Shown here: positions 10,155 to 20,712 of the stretch, in pieces
Layout of the letters: each line of letters starts with the position of its first letter
How positions within the stretch are numbered: the first letter of the stretch is position 1
Source of the DNA: Mycoplasma sp. CSL7503-lung
GTDB taxonomy: Bacteria > Bacillota_I > Bacilli_A > Mycoplasmatales > Metamycoplasmataceae
DNA: 37,675 bases
NCBI RefSeq assembly: GCF_025515455.1
Contig: NZ_JAOPHP010000008.1
Location: forward strand, 1 to 37,675
Reading direction: 5' to 3'
The notes under the pieces: model-generated
Databases searched by the model: none
Seen by the model: the letters and a program-made list of their open reading frames with translations, nothing else
What the model was told of the DNA's origin: nothing
Program-made: the position numbers and the translations under genes

Positions 10155-11891
10155 ATGATTAAAAAAGAAAACATAATTAATAAAATTTCTAAAGTTCCAA
10201 ATACTTTTGGTGTTTATTTATGAAAAAAAGACAATGAAGTTATTTATGTCGGTAAGGCAAAAAAACTAAAAAATAGATTAATGCAATATTTCGGTGGCCA
10301 TAATAATTCTTGATTAACTCCTAAAATGATTAATAGTATAACTGATTTTGATTATTTTTTAGCAAAAAACGAAAACGATGCATTTATTAAAGAACAGAAA
10401 TTAATTAAAGAATATAATCCTAGATTTAATATAAAATTAGTAAATAAAAAAACTTATCCATATATTAATTTTAATACTACAAAAAAAGAAATTAAAATAC
10501 AAATTGGTGATAAGGATAATAATTCGTTGTATAGTTTTGGACCTTTACCTCCGAATACATATTTTAGCGATTTTGTTGATGTTTTAAAAGATATTTATTT
10601 ATATAATCAAGGGCAAAAAATTTATTTTGATTCCGAAGACAAAATAAAGATAATTATTAGTGAAATAATCGATATTTTTAACAAAAAATACTCTTATTTT
10701 AAAGCTTTAATTTCTCAAAGAGAAAAAGAATATAGTGAAAAGCTTCAATTTGAAATAGCTAATAAATATTATAAGGCTTTAAAATTTTTAGAAAAAATTA
10801 AAGAAAGACAAATTTCTGAAATTTCAAATGAGCACTCGATTGATTTTTTTGATTTTCAAAAAGTTAAATCCAAAGTTTTTATATCTATGTATTCATATAA
10901 CTACGGATCATTAATTTACCACGAATATGAAAATAAAAATTGAGAAGGATTATTTGCAGAGTTTATTGAAAAATATTTATCTAATTTTTATAGTAAAAAT
11001 AAGGTTCCGGTTCAAATAGTTTTAAACAAAGAAATGGAAAATTTAAATTTAGAATTAAATGATTTAATTTTGAAAAAAGTAAGATTTAGTAAGAAAGGAA
11101 TCTTGTACCAAATTAGTGATTTATTAATGCTTAATAACAAAGAGAGTATAAATAAATATCTTGTTAAGCATCCTAATTTTCTAAATGATAACGAGATTGT
11201 TTGAGAAAAATTAAAAAATAATTTAGGATTATCAAATATAGAAAAAATCTTTATTTTTGACAATTCATTTCAAAATCATAATAAAAATGTAGTGGGTAGT
11301 GTTGTTGCTTTTGATATAAATGGGAAAATTACTAGAATGACAAAAACATATGATTTAACAAACATTGTAAAAAACATTAATAAACATTCTGATATTCAAT
11401 ATACCTACTATAATGCAATCTATTTTTTAGATAAAAATATATCCAAAATTAAAAATAATGATATTTTTATAGCAGATGGTTCAATGGCTCAAGTGAAAGA
11501 AATAAAAGAAGCTTTATTAAATTTTAATTTACAAAACAATGTTTTTGGTCTTGTGAAGGATTCTAAACATAAAACAGAAAAAATAATTAATGATAAGAAC
11601 GTAATTTTGGATATAGATAATGAAATTTTTAATTTTTTAAGTAAAATACAAACACAAGTAGATTGAAATGCTAAATATAGATTTAATAAAATAAAGAATA
11701 AAGATATGAATTCTAGTGAAATTTTAAATATTAAAGGCATAGGTGAAAAAACACTTAAAAATATTTTGTCATATTTTAAAACTATTGAAAATTTAAAAAA
11801 ATCCAATTATTCAGAATTGGAAAGTCAATTCGGAAAACGCATCGCAAAAATATTTAAAGAAGCCAATTTTTTTGAAAAAATAAAACACTAA
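10155..11891 (+). CDS. uvrC: Excinuclease ABC subunit C
   Basis: The 578-aa UvrC makes both incisions in nucleotide excision repair. In order: the GIY-YIG nuclease (residues about 15-95, GVYLW and VIYVGKAKKLKNR), a UVR-type helix near residue 210, the RNase H-like nuclease (VVAFDING near 382, FIADGSM near 440, KDSKHKT near 473), and a C-terminal helix-hairpin-helix pair (LNIKGIGEKTLKNIL). TGA is Trp at several sites. The start has no clear Shine-Dalgarno; ATG 10155 is chosen because IIxKIxxVPxxxGVY follows as in the family. UvrA and UvrB are not in this window. Confidence 0.95.
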
Positions 11892-11926
11892 TATTTTAAT
11901 TAGGTTAACCTAAAATATTAGTGTTT
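11883..11926. terminator. Bidirectional terminator between uvrC and nusG
   Basis: A perfect 16-bp stem AAACACTAATATTTTA / TAAAATATTAGTGTTT encloses a small palindromic loop (TTAGGTTAACCTAA). There is a T run on the plus side and an A-rich flank for the minus side. It serves both convergent genes and includes the uvrC stop codon. Confidence 0.85.
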
Positions 11927-11930
11927 TTTA

Positions 11931-12533
11931 TTAATTATCTTCACTTAATCTCAATGAATCAATTTCAATGATTAATTCTGTGTTTTTACCAAACTTCTCA
12001 AAAACAACTGTTGCTTCTTTTCCTTTTTTATCAACTTTAATAACGGTTGCAATTTGTCCAATGTATGGTCCGCTTATTATTTCTACAATATCACCGCTAA
12101 CTAAACCGAAAACATCTTCTCCGTCTTCAAATGATTTTATTGCTTCTTGTTCTCTTTTAAACATCCTTTTGATTTCAATATTGCTTACCGGTGTAGGCTT
12201 TGCCCCTTTTCCGGATGAACCTACTAAACCTGTTACATATTGAGTATTACGTACTAAGAACCATGCTGCATCAGTCATATGCATTCTTGCAAAAATATAT
12301 CCAGGATATAAATTTATGTAGTTAATTTTATAATCTAATCCATTAAGTTTTTTTTGGTATTCTTTTTGAGATAAACTTGGTTTTTTAAAAATTCTAAATG
12401 CACCAGTTTCTCCAATTTCTTGATCAAAATATTCTTTAAGATCTTCTGCTATTATACGGTTATTTAGAGCTTCAACAACTTGTTCTTCTTTACCTCTCAT
12501 TGTTGAAATCATATATCATTTCATTTCTTTCAT
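11931..12533 (-). CDS. nusG: Transcription termination/antitermination factor NusG
   Basis: The 200-aa protein has an N-terminal NGN domain (KWYMISTMRGKEEQV, NLYPGYIFARMHM) that binds RNA polymerase, and a C-terminal KOW domain (SGDIVEIISGPYIG with VVFEKFGK). ATG 12533 is chosen because AGGAGA lies 5 bases upstream and because it includes the KWY strand that opens NusG; this needs TGA as Trp at residue 6. It closes the rpmG-secE-nusG run, 16 bases after secE. Confidence 0.95.
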
Positions 12534-12549
12534 AAATTCTCCTAGTTAT

Positions 12550-12762
12550 TTATATCATTTCTAAAATTTTTGTAAATGCTAGTGTAACACCATAGACAAA
12601 TAAAGCAAAAATAGCGGTAAAAATTATTATTCTAACAAAGTTTATTGTATTAGTTTTAGCGTCAGGTCATCTAACGCGTTTGACTTCTTTTATTGTTTTT
12701 CTTATTCAATATTTTTTATTTCTTAATTGTTTCAATGTTTTTTCTTCATTATTTTTTTTCAT
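12550..12762 (-). CDS. secE: Preprotein translocase subunit SecE
   Basis: The 70-aa protein has a cytoplasmic amphipathic segment with the family signature EVKRVRWPDAKTN and one transmembrane helix (FVRIIIFTAIFALFVYGVTL). It clamps SecY in the translocon. AAGGAAG precedes ATG 12762, which abuts the rpmG stop with no spacing. Two Trp codons are TGA. Position between rpmG and nusG is the standard Gram-positive order. Confidence 0.93.
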
Positions 12763-12912
12763 TTAGATTTCTTCCTTATGAAGTGTATGTTTTTTGCAAT
12801 GAACACAATATTTTTTAACAATTAAACGTTCTAAATTCCCTAAACTTTTGTTAGTTATGTAGTTTTTTATTCTGCATTCTTCGCACGCTAATGAAACTTT
12901 ATTATTTTTCAT
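12763..12912 (-). CDS. rpmG: 50S ribosomal protein L33
   Basis: The 49-aa protein has two zinc-ribbon pairs (CEEC near residue 10 and CVHC near 38) and the family's N-Y-I-T-N-K segment. The zinc-binding C+ form is retained. The stop codon is immediately followed by secE. The minus-strand TAAAAT near 12920 is a possible -10 box. Confidence 0.93.
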   Translation of the reverse strand: MKNNKVSLACEECRIKNYITNKSLGNLERLIVKKYCVHCKKHTLHKEEI

Positions 12913-12960
12913 ATATGTATTTTACCATAAAACGTCTTTTTTAAGTCGGTTTAAAATTGA

Positions 12961-13572
12961 TTAAATACTTTGACAAATATTATTGTATTTAATTCTTATG
13001 TTATTTATTATTTCTAATTGTTTACTTCTTGAATATCATGATTTATTTTTAATAGGCATATCTATATTGTTTATATATTCTTTTTCAATTTTATTTAATT
13101 TAGAGTAAAGTAATACAAGCAACTCTTTATAATGTCTATTCTCATTTGAATTTATATTATCTAAATAATCTAAATAATTTATTTTATTAAATAATTTTTG
13201 ATAATTTATTAAGTGATTTCCAATGTAGTTATCAAATATATTTTGTCTACTTTTTAACTTACCTAAAGAATTAAGTGAATTAAATTTCAAACTATTTCAA
13301 AATTTATTTTCAAAAGGTATTTTGTCGTCATATTCTTTGAGCATTAGTTCGAAAGCTTCGAATAGTAATGTATTATATATTTCTTCTCAGCTAATGTTAT
13401 AAGGCCTTGTCATCCGAAAAATCTTAGCACAAAAAATTTCTATATTTGAATAGTATATCTTTTGAAATTTAAATAATATTTCGTTTTTTGTTATATATTT
13501 TTTGTTTTGGTTAATTTTTAAAAATAAAATTACATACTTTGAAAGTTTATTGATTTCGATTTTCTTATCCAT
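12961..13572 (-). CDS. Probable divergent RNA polymerase sigma factor (SigH position)
   Basis: The 203-aa protein is very Lys/Asn/Ile-rich and poorly conserved. Its position is telling: the Bacillus order is cysS-mrnC-rlmB-yacP-sigH-rpmGB-secE-nusG, and this gene sits exactly between rlmB and rpmG. Residues 61-95 (SWEEIYNTLLFEAFELMLKE, then YDDKIPF and an aromatic stretch) fit a sigma region 2 pattern of E-E-[IL]-x-[QN]-E-[AG]-F-x-x-L-x-K-x-Y-D. Residues about 160-200 (LNKIEKEYINNI to SKQLEIINNIRIKYNNI) could be a decayed region 4. Mycoplasma genitalium MG_428 is a known alternative sigma controlling recombination genes. The start overlaps the rlmB end by 8 bases. Sigma identity is inferred mainly from synteny; YacP-like or unrelated origin is possible. 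Confidence 0.6.
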
Positions 13573-14266
13573 TTTTCTTATTGATTAAATCAAAAAGTAT
13601 AATTCCTGTTGCTACAGATACGTTCAAAGATTGTACTGTTCCAAATTGATTAATATAGATGAATTCATCACTAACGGAAGCTACACTTTTTGAAATTCCA
13701 ACTCCTTCGTTACCAACTACAATTACTGTTGGCCCATTATAATTTACTTTTGTGTGTGGAAATGCCTTTTCATTTAAAGTTGTTGAATAGATTCAATATC
13801 CATGTTTTTTAATTTTTGTTAAAGAAGCAGAAATACTATTTACCCTATAAAAATTAATTCCAATATAACCACCGGATGAAACTTTCAAAGCGGTACTATC
13901 TAATTGAGCCGCATTTGTTTTAGGTAAAATTATATCTTTAATTCCTGCTGCATTAGCAGTTCTTATTATTGCTCCTAAATTATGTGGATCTTGGATTTTA
14001 TCTAATACAAGTACATTTTCTGGTTTATTCTTAATTAAATTGGTTAAATCGAAATAATTAATTCCTGGTAGTACAGCAATAAAACCTTGGTGATTTTCTT
14101 GAGTTAAACTATTTAAAAAAATATGGTCAACAATTTTAATGTTAACTCTGTGCTTATTAAAATATTTTAAATTCTCTTTTTTTGATATATAAATTAATTT
14201 AATTTTTTGATTATTATTATAAGCATCTATAACTGAGTTTTTACCACACACTAATAATTGTTCCAT
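13565..14266 (-). CDS. rlmB: 23S rRNA (guanosine-2'-O-)-methyltransferase RlmB (TrmH family)
   Basis: The 233-aa SPOUT methyltransferase has the three family motifs: LDKIQDPHNLGAIIRTANAAG (motif 1), VVGNEGVGIS (motif 2) and INQFGTVQSLNVSVATGI (motif 3, with Ser/Leu/Asn in place of the usual GxVxSLNVSVA pattern that it nearly matches). An N-terminal substrate-binding domain starts VCGKNSVIDA. TGA at 13793 is Trp. It probably methylates the ribose of a 23S rRNA guanosine, though tRNA-specific paralogs look alike. It sits downstream of cysS as in Firmicutes. Confidence 0.88.
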
Positions 14267-14309
14267 ATTTTATATCCTCTTTTTTAATAATTTTTGTAGT
14301 TTTTTATTA

Positions 14310-15551
14310 CTAAATTAGTTCGTTTTTAATCAATGTTTCTCTTACCTTGTCGGCATCAACAAAATTTTTGTTTCTTAAGTGCGACTGTCATTGATTATAT
14401 AAGTCAACATAGTCTTTATAATTAAATTTAGAAATATCAAATTCTAAACTATCAAATATTTTCATAATTGTAGCCATGTAAATTTTTGAATTATTTTTAT
14501 TAATCTCCTTGAATAATTCATTAAGAAGCTTATTGAATTTTGAAAAGTTTTTCTCAAAAATATAACTCATTGCTTGTTTAAATAAATCTTCATCATAATT
14601 TCTATCGATTTTATTTATTGTTGCTTCAAAAAATATTTTTTTAATTTTTTTCAAAAATAAAGAAGCGTTATTTAATAAGTTTTCATCTATATTAATCTCG
14701 CTTGTTAGGTTTGAAAGTAAAAAAATAACTTTCAAATGATCTGCAGAGTATGCTTCGATAAAATCTTTAGGTAAAATTACATTTTGAAGTGATTTAGACA
14801 TTTTAATTCCGTTTATATTAATTTGACCCGTGCGAAGTCAATTTTTACTTAAGTCCTTACCTGTTATACTAAAAAACTGAATATTTTCGTTTTCGTGATG
14901 TGGGAATGTTAAGTCCATCCCACCACCGTGGAAATCAACGCCATTTTCTTTAAAATGCTTGTAAATTAACGCGACACATTCTGTATGTCAACCAGGTCTC
15001 CCCAATCCAAAAGGAGAATTGTATTTTACACCTATATTTGTGTCTTTTCATAACGCGAAATCGGCAGGAAAACGTTTTTGATGGTCACTATCTTCAAATT
15101 TCATTTTATCAATTTGTTGATTTGATACTTTTCCGTAATTTTCAATATTTTTATTAACGTCAAATCAAACATTTGAACCTATTTTATAAGCGCTTCCTTT
15201 GTCTATCATTTTTTGAATTAAATCATAAATTGTATCTAAATTTTTAGTTACATATTCTAAGTGTGTAATTGTGTTTACGTTAAGACTTTTTAAAATTTCT
15301 AAATAGTGTTTTGAATATTTTGTAGATATTTCGTCTTCTGTAGTATTTTCTTCGATTGCACGATTGATTATTTTATCATCAATATCAGTTATATTATGAA
15401 TAAAACTAAATTCAATACCTAAATTTCTAGCAGCTTTTAATATTAAATCGTATGTTAATATTGGTCTAATATTACCAATATGAACATCGTTATAGACCGT
15501 TGGTCCGCAAACATAAATTTTTAACATATTTTTATTATATAATGTTTTCAT
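14310..15551 (-). CDS. cysS: Cysteinyl-tRNA synthetase
   Basis: The 413-aa class I synthetase has the zinc ligand Cys in [10 protein letters not shown], the HIGH-equivalent HIGNIRP, the zinc and substrate motif RPGWHTECVA, the [15 protein letters not shown] block, and KMSKS. It charges tRNA-Cys. The N-terminus is short: Met-Lys-Thr-Leu-Tyr then straight to the first motif, so the usual 15-20 residue loop is abbreviated. The alternative ATG 9 codons in is possible. Several TGA Trp codons lie in the frame. It is divergent from argS with only 37 bases between the two start codons. Confidence 0.95.
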
Positions 15552-15588
15552 AAAATGTATAATTAAAATACAATGTAGGAGGAAAGTG
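15552..15588. promoter_or_regulatory. Compact divergent promoter region, cysS / argS
   Basis: Only 37 bases separate two synthetase start codons. On the plus strand TATAAT (15558-15563) precedes the argS Shine-Dalgarno AGGAGG (15577-15582). On the minus strand TATACA lies just before the cysS ATG. Both -35 regions must lie inside the opposite coding sequence. Confidence 0.5.
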
Positions 15589-17247
15589 ATGCTTTTAAAC
15601 GTAAAAATTAGAGATTTGATTATAGATTCGATAAAAAAAATGCAAAAAAATAATTTTTTTCAACAAGAATTTGATGCGAAAAAAATAGGTTTTTTGATTA
15701 GTTTACCAAATTTGCCCGAACATTTAGAAGATGAAGAAATCAAATATGATTTATCTACTAATGTAGCATTTTTGCTCAAAAAATTTGTTAAAACTTCACC
15801 ATTAAATATCGCTACCGAATTAGCAAATACTTTGATGTTAAATTATGAAGTATTTGCTAAAGTTGATGTAGCAACCCCTGGTTTTATAAATATAATTTTA
15901 AAAGATGCAGTTTTCAATGAGGTATTATTAAACGCAAATGAACAAGGCTTTAATTATGGTGCAAACCAATTTGATCCAATTAAAATAAATGTCGAATATA
16001 TTTCTGCTAATCCAACAGGATTTTTACATGTAGGTCATGTTAGAGGTGCTGTTTTTGGAGATTCCTTAATTAAAATTTATCGTCACGCCGGTTATAAAGT
16101 AGAGTCAGAATATTATGTTAATGATGCAGGAAATCAAATTAATGTATTGGCTAATTCTGCAAAAGTAAGATATTTTGGATTATTTGACAAAGAATTAGAT
16201 ATGCCTGAAGAATCATACAAAGGACAAGATATTACTTGAGCGGTAGAGCAAATTAAAAATAAAAAAGGAGATTATTACTTAGATAATTTTGATTCAAAAT
16301 ACAATGAATTTAAAACGGAAGTTAAAGATATTTTGTTAGACAAAATTAAGTTTGACTTATCGAAGTTAAACATTAGTAAATTTGATACCTTCTCAAGTGA
16401 ACTTTCCATTTTAAAAAACGGAGCAGTAGAAGAAGCTCTAGATAAAATGAAAGAATTTACATATCATAAAGATGGTGCTTTATTTTTAAAAACAACAGAA
16501 TTTAAAGATGATAAAGATCGTGTTTTAATTAAGTCCGATGGAGCTAACACATATTTACTTCCTGATATTGCATATCATTTAACAAAATTTAAGAAAGCGG
16601 ATCGTTTAATTAATATTTGAGGTGCCGATCATTCAGGTTATGTCGAAAGAATGAAAGCAGCATTAAGTATTTTAGGATATGATGAAAAAAAATTAGATGT
16701 TTTAATAATTCAATTAGTTAGATTAATAAAAAACGGAGAAGAATTTAAAATGTCTAAAAGAGCAGGAACAAGTGTTACATTGTCAGACTTATTAGAGGTT
16801 AGTTCACCGGACGCAATTAGATTTATGATGTTAACTCGTGAAATTAATAATAAATTTGATTTTGATATTGATTTTTCAAATTCATCAAATAATAGTAATC
16901 CAGTTTATATTGTTCAATATGCACACTCTAGAACAGTTTCATTACTTAATAATTTGATAGTTCCGAGTTTAAATGCCGAATTTAAATTAAGTTATAAAGC
17001 TAAAAAAATAGTTTTAGCAATTGATGAGTTTCCATCTTTGATTAAAACAATTGTTGAAACTTCAAAAGTTAATTTAATGAGTCAATACTTATTAAATTTA
17101 GCTAAATTATTTAATAGTTTTTATTCCGAAACAAAGCTTAAAGGACACGAAAACGAATCTGAATATGCTTATCTAGTTAAGGTTGTTCAACTTGTTTTAC
17201 GTCTTGGTTTAAGTTTAATAGGTGTTACTGCACCAGAAAATATGTAA
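15589..17247 (+). CDS. argS: Arginyl-tRNA synthetase
   Basis: The 552-aa class I synthetase has the N-terminal Add1-type domain (to about residue 115), the catalytic core with SANPTGFLHVGHVRGAVFGD (HIGH motif) and NDAGNQINVL, the LYKPDxxY-like LLPDIAYHLTKFKK, GADHSGYVERM, a KMSK (FKMSKRAGT), and a C-terminal DALR anticodon-binding domain ending in GLSLIGVTAPENM. The start is ATG 15589: AGGAGG is 6 bases upstream, against 3 for the in-frame GTG at 15586. It charges arginine tRNAs such as the tRNA-Arg(UCU) of this window. Confidence 0.95.
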
Positions 17248-17283
17248 TTTTTAAACAAATATTAAAAAAAACATTTTTTGGTT

Positions 17284-17289
17284 TATAAT
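17284..17289 (+). promoter_or_regulatory. -10 box upstream of rpoE
   Basis: TATAAT is 29 bases before the rpoE ATG, in the short argS-rpoE gap. The -35 region is A/T-only and not clear. Confidence 0.45.
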
Positions 17290-17318
17290 TAATACACAAA
17301 GTATCGAAAGGAAAATTA

Positions 17319-17585
17319 ATGAAGAATAAAACAATGTTAGAAATAGCTATAGAAGTTATTTCTTCTGATACATCTAGATCTTTCACATTTGATGAAATTT
17401 TCCGAAGAATTGAAGAAGAACTTAGGGAAGTTTGAATTCAAAGCTATGAAGATGACGAAAATTTTACCCTTGATAAGATAAAAGAAAAGAAAATGGGTGA
17501 ATTATATCGTTTGTTAACTGTTGATATGAGATTTACAAGAAATCTTGACGGTACTTGAATTAGTAGTACAACAGAAATTAATTAA
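17319..17585 (+). CDS. rpoE: RNA polymerase delta factor, short form
   Basis: The 88-aa protein matches the N-terminal HARE-HTH domain of Firmicute RpoE (delta), ending in the recognisable LLTVDMRFTRNLDGTW. The acidic Asp/Glu tail that makes up half of Bacillus delta (about 170 aa) is absent; the protein stops 10 residues after the domain. Delta binds core polymerase and speeds recycling; in Bacillus the acidic tail contributes to displacing RNA, so this form may act differently. AAAGGAAAATT precedes the ATG. It lies upstream of fba, a pairing kept in part in Bacillus. Confidence 0.82.
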
Positions 17586-17616
17586 CAATGAATAAAATAG
17601 AAAGTAGGAAAAAAAG

Positions 17617-18483
17617 ATGCCATTAGTAAACGCAAAAGAAATGCTTAAAAAAGCAAAAGAAGGAAAATACGCAGTTCCTCACATTAATATTAATAATCTT
17701 GAATGAGCAAAAGCTGTTTTATTAACAGCTGAAGCCGAAAAATCACCAATTATTGTTGCAACATCAGAAGGTGCAGTGAAATATATGGGTGGTTTAAATG
17801 CAGTTAGTGGAATGGTTTTAGGTTTAATAAAAGACTTAAAAATTACAATTCCTGTTGCATTACACTTAGATCATGGTTCATATGAAGGTGTTAAAGCTGC
17901 TATCGAAAATGAAGGATATACATCAGTTATGTTCGATGGTTCACATTATCCGTTTGATGAGAACTATGCTAAAACAAAAGAATTAGTAGAATTAGCTAGA
18001 AAAAGAAATATGTCATTTGAAGCTGAAGTAGGAACAATCGGTGGAGAAGAAGATGGAATTGTAGGAAATGGTGAATTCGCAAATCCTGAAGAAGCTAAAA
18101 AAATGGCTTCACTTGGAATTGATGTTTTAGCGGCTGGAATCGGAAATATTCATGGTCCATACCCAACAACATGAGAATCATTAAGTTTTGACACATTAAC
18201 AGAAATTAGTTCAGCCGCTGGAATCGGTATCGTATTACACGGTGGAAGTGGGATTCCTTCAGAACAAATCAAAAAAGCTATTAGTTTAGGTGTTACAAAA
18301 ATTAATGTTAATACAGAGTTACAACAATCAAACCATAAAGCATTAAGAGAATATATTTTGAGTGGAAAAGACTTAGAAGGCAAAAACTTTGACCCACGTA
18401 AATTATATAAACCAGGGTTTGAAGCTATGTGCGAAACAGTTAAGTTTAAAATACATGAATTCGGTTCAAATAATAAAGCTTAA
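17617..18483 (+). CDS. fba: Fructose-bisphosphate aldolase, class II
   Basis: The 288-aa enzyme splits fructose-1,6-bisphosphate into DHAP and glyceraldehyde-3-phosphate. Zinc-dependent class II marks are HLDHGS (catalytic Asp and zinc His, near residue 85), VGTIGGEEDG, IGNIHGPY (zinc His), LHGGSGIP (zinc His) and KINVNTE for phosphate binding. The start follows AGTAGGAAAAAAAG. It lies 31 bases after rpoE and is ended by a hairpin, so it is likely co-transcribed with rpoE. Confidence 0.96.
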
Positions 18484-18499
18484 TTTGACAAAAAACACT

Positions 18500-18535
18500 A
18501 AAATAAAGCGAAATAAGTATCGTTTTATTTTTTTT
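18500..18535 (+). terminator. Terminator after fba
   Basis: AAAATAAAGCG pairs with CGTTTTATTTT (one G-U) across a 10-base loop and runs into T. It separates fba from the atp operon. Confidence 0.7.
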
Positions 18536-18543
18536 AAAAATTT

Positions 18544-18572
18544 TTTACAAAAAACATAAAAAAAGTTATAAA
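18544..18572 (+). promoter_or_regulatory. Promoter of the atp operon
   Basis: TTTACA (18544-18549) and TATAAA (18567-18572) are 17 bases apart, about 33 bases ahead of the first ATG, whose Shine-Dalgarno is AAAGGAG. Confidence 0.6.
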
Positions 18573-18605
18573 ATACTTTTAAGCAAACACAAACAAAGGA
18601 GTGCT

Positions 18606-19028
18606 ATGAGCAATTTTAGAAAGAGTTTTGATATTATATATATTACTCTTCTAATTATCTCGAGTGCGTTTTTTTTCATTATTAATTTATGAATAAGAGG
18701 ATCTTTATTTGGTTTTGCTATAGGGTCTTTTACTTCGTTTTTACTTTTTAAAATTACCTGGATTTTGAATACAGTTAATCTTAAAAAAAGAAAAATATTA
18801 ATTATTGCTCATATATTAAAAATGTTAATATTTTTTATTATTTTATCCTTAATTATGTATTTAATAGTAAGTATTAATAAAATCTCAAATCAAAGCACAA
18901 AGTCCTTATTAGAAGTTAATTTTACTGATGCTCAAATCAATTTAGGTATATTCTTTATTGGTTTATTAAGTAGCTTCATAAGTATTATTTTTACTTCAAT
19001 ATACTTAAAAAATAAAAAGGAGGTTTAA
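18606..19028 (+). CDS. atpI: AtpI-like membrane protein, first gene of the atp operon
   Basis: The 140-aa protein has four hydrophobic helices (about residues 8-28, 30-48, 61-83, 105-130) and short charged loops. There is no strong sequence motif; the name rests on topology, size and position at the head of the atp operon, where AtpI helps c-ring or Fo assembly in other bacteria. AAAGGAG precedes the ATG. The stop overlaps the atpB start by one base (TAATG), so they are translationally coupled. It contains a genuine TGG Trp codon. Confidence 0.65.
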
Positions 19029-19771
19029 TGAAGATAATCGAGAAATTATGAGTTTGAAATTTACCTCAACTATTGTCATTATTTATGACTGTGTTAATTA
19101 TTGTGGTGCTATCAATTATTGCTTTTATAAAAGTTAAAAAAGTTAAAAATGATAAGTCGCCAACAGGTGTAGCTTTAATAGCAGAATCATATGTAAAGGC
19201 ATTGGATGATAATTTCGATAATGTTGCTGACGGTTCAATTCCGAAAGCTAAATTTTATATTTTTACTTTAGGTACTTTTTTAGTTATAGGTAACTTGTTA
19301 CCAATAATTGGATTAAAACCAATTGGTAGTTCAATCTCAGTGCCTTTTACACTTGCTTTAATGACATGAATGGGTGTTTTTGTGGCTGGTGCAATTCATC
19401 GAAAAAGAAAATATATTAAAGATGTTATGAATCCGATGGAATTGATTGGTAAATTTGGTAGTTTAATTTCGCTTTCAGCTCGTATGTATGGTAACTTAAT
19501 GGGTGGTGCTGCGATCTTATTAATGGTATATGCTTTAGTAGGAAATATAACTATCGGAGGGTCACCATTTTATTACTTAGGATCTATCTTTACTCCTGTG
19601 CTACATTTTTATTTCGATATATTTGGGGCAGTGTTGCAAGCTATAGTTTTCACGCTGTTAACAATAGTATATTGAAAGATGGAATCGGAAGTTCCAGAAG
19701 AAAAACCGAAAAAGTTTACTTATAAAATTTTTAAAAATATGAAAAAAAATAAAGTAGAACATATATATTAA
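19028..19771 (+). CDS. atpB: ATP synthase Fo subunit a
   Basis: The 247-aa membrane protein has five or six helices. The segment [19 protein letters not shown] holds the essential arginine that faces the c-ring carboxylate, and [14 protein letters not shown] is the last helix. A charged C-terminal tail rich in Lys follows. TGA at positions 8 and 10 and later are Trp. It forms the proton half-channels with subunit c. The start overlaps the atpI stop. Confidence 0.93.
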
Positions 19772-19793
19772 TAAAATAAAAGTAGGAGAAAAA

Positions 19794-20111
19794 ATGATTA
19801 TAGAATCAATTCAAAAATTAGCAGAAGAAGCTTCAAACTCAACATCAAAGGCAGCCGAAGTTATGGCTAACAATGGTGGAGCAGACTTAAAAACTGGATT
19901 ATTAGCAATCGGTGCTGGTTTAGCAGCTATCGGTGTTATAGGAACAGGGGTTGGACAAGGTTATGCAGCTGGTAAAGCGGCTGAAGCTGTTGGGAGAAAC
20001 CCAGAAGCAGAGAAAAAAGTTAGAAACATGTTAATTGTTGGTGCTGGAATTGCTGAATCATCAGCTATTTATGCTTTCGTTATTGCTATATTAATTCTTT
20101 TCGTATTATAA
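19794..20111 (+). CDS. atpE: ATP synthase Fo subunit c
   Basis: The 105-aa protein has two helices flanking the RNPE-type loop ([10 protein letters not shown]). The proton-carrying Glu is in [12 protein letters not shown] in the second helix, and the Gly/Ala-rich [20 protein letters not shown] packs the ring. An N-terminal extension of about 32 residues precedes helix 1, longer than the roughly 75-aa bacterial norm. AGGAG precedes the ATG. Confidence 0.95.
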   Translation: MIIESIQKLAEEASNSTSKAAEVMANNGGADLKTGLLAIGAGLAAIGVIGTGVGQGYAAGKAAEAVGRNPEAEKKVRNMLIVGAGIAESSAIYAFVIAILILFVL

Positions 20112-20124
20112 TAGTATTTTTCTT

Positions 20125-20712
20125 ATGATATTAAATATCGATAAATTCCATAAATTTGCAGCAGAAGCGTCAAGTAGTACACCGAGCGCAGGAGAACAAC
20201 TTAAAGAAGAATTTTTAGGTATTTTTCCAAGTATTCCATTAATGATTGCAACTATTCTTGCTTTCATAATAGTATTTGCTGCACTATGATATTTTCTATA
20301 TAAACCTGTTAAAAAAATGATGAAAAATCGTCATGATTTTATTCAAAACAATATAGATGATTCGATCAGTAAAAAAGAAGAAAGTATTAAAACATTAAAC
20401 GAAGCAAATGCGCAACTCAAAAATGCGCACGTGCAAGCTGACAATATCCTTACAAAAGCTAAATTAAAAGCAGAAAAAATAGCAGAGTTTTATACTAACC
20501 AAGCAACTATTAAATCAAAACGTTTATTAGATGAAACAAGATTAGACATTAGTGCGCAACAAAAAGAATTTGATCTAAATTCTAAAAAATATATTGTTGA
20601 AATTGCTACACAATTATCAGAAAAAATTCTAAAACGTGAAATTTCAAAAGATACACAAGATAAAATCATTGATCAATTCTTAAATTCAGATAAAGAGGTT
20701 GAAGAGTTATAA
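20125..20712 (+). CDS. atpF: ATP synthase Fo subunit b
   Basis: The 195-aa protein has a soluble N-terminal stretch of about 30 residues, one membrane helix (PLMIATILAFIIVFAALWYF), then the long charged coiled coil (EEA-type heptads) that forms the peripheral stalk. Some mycoplasma b subunits are lipoproteins, but no lipobox Cys is seen here. The ATG at 20125 lacks a clear Shine-Dalgarno; a later start would lose the pre-helix region only. The stop overlaps the atpH ATG (TAATG). Confidence 0.88.
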
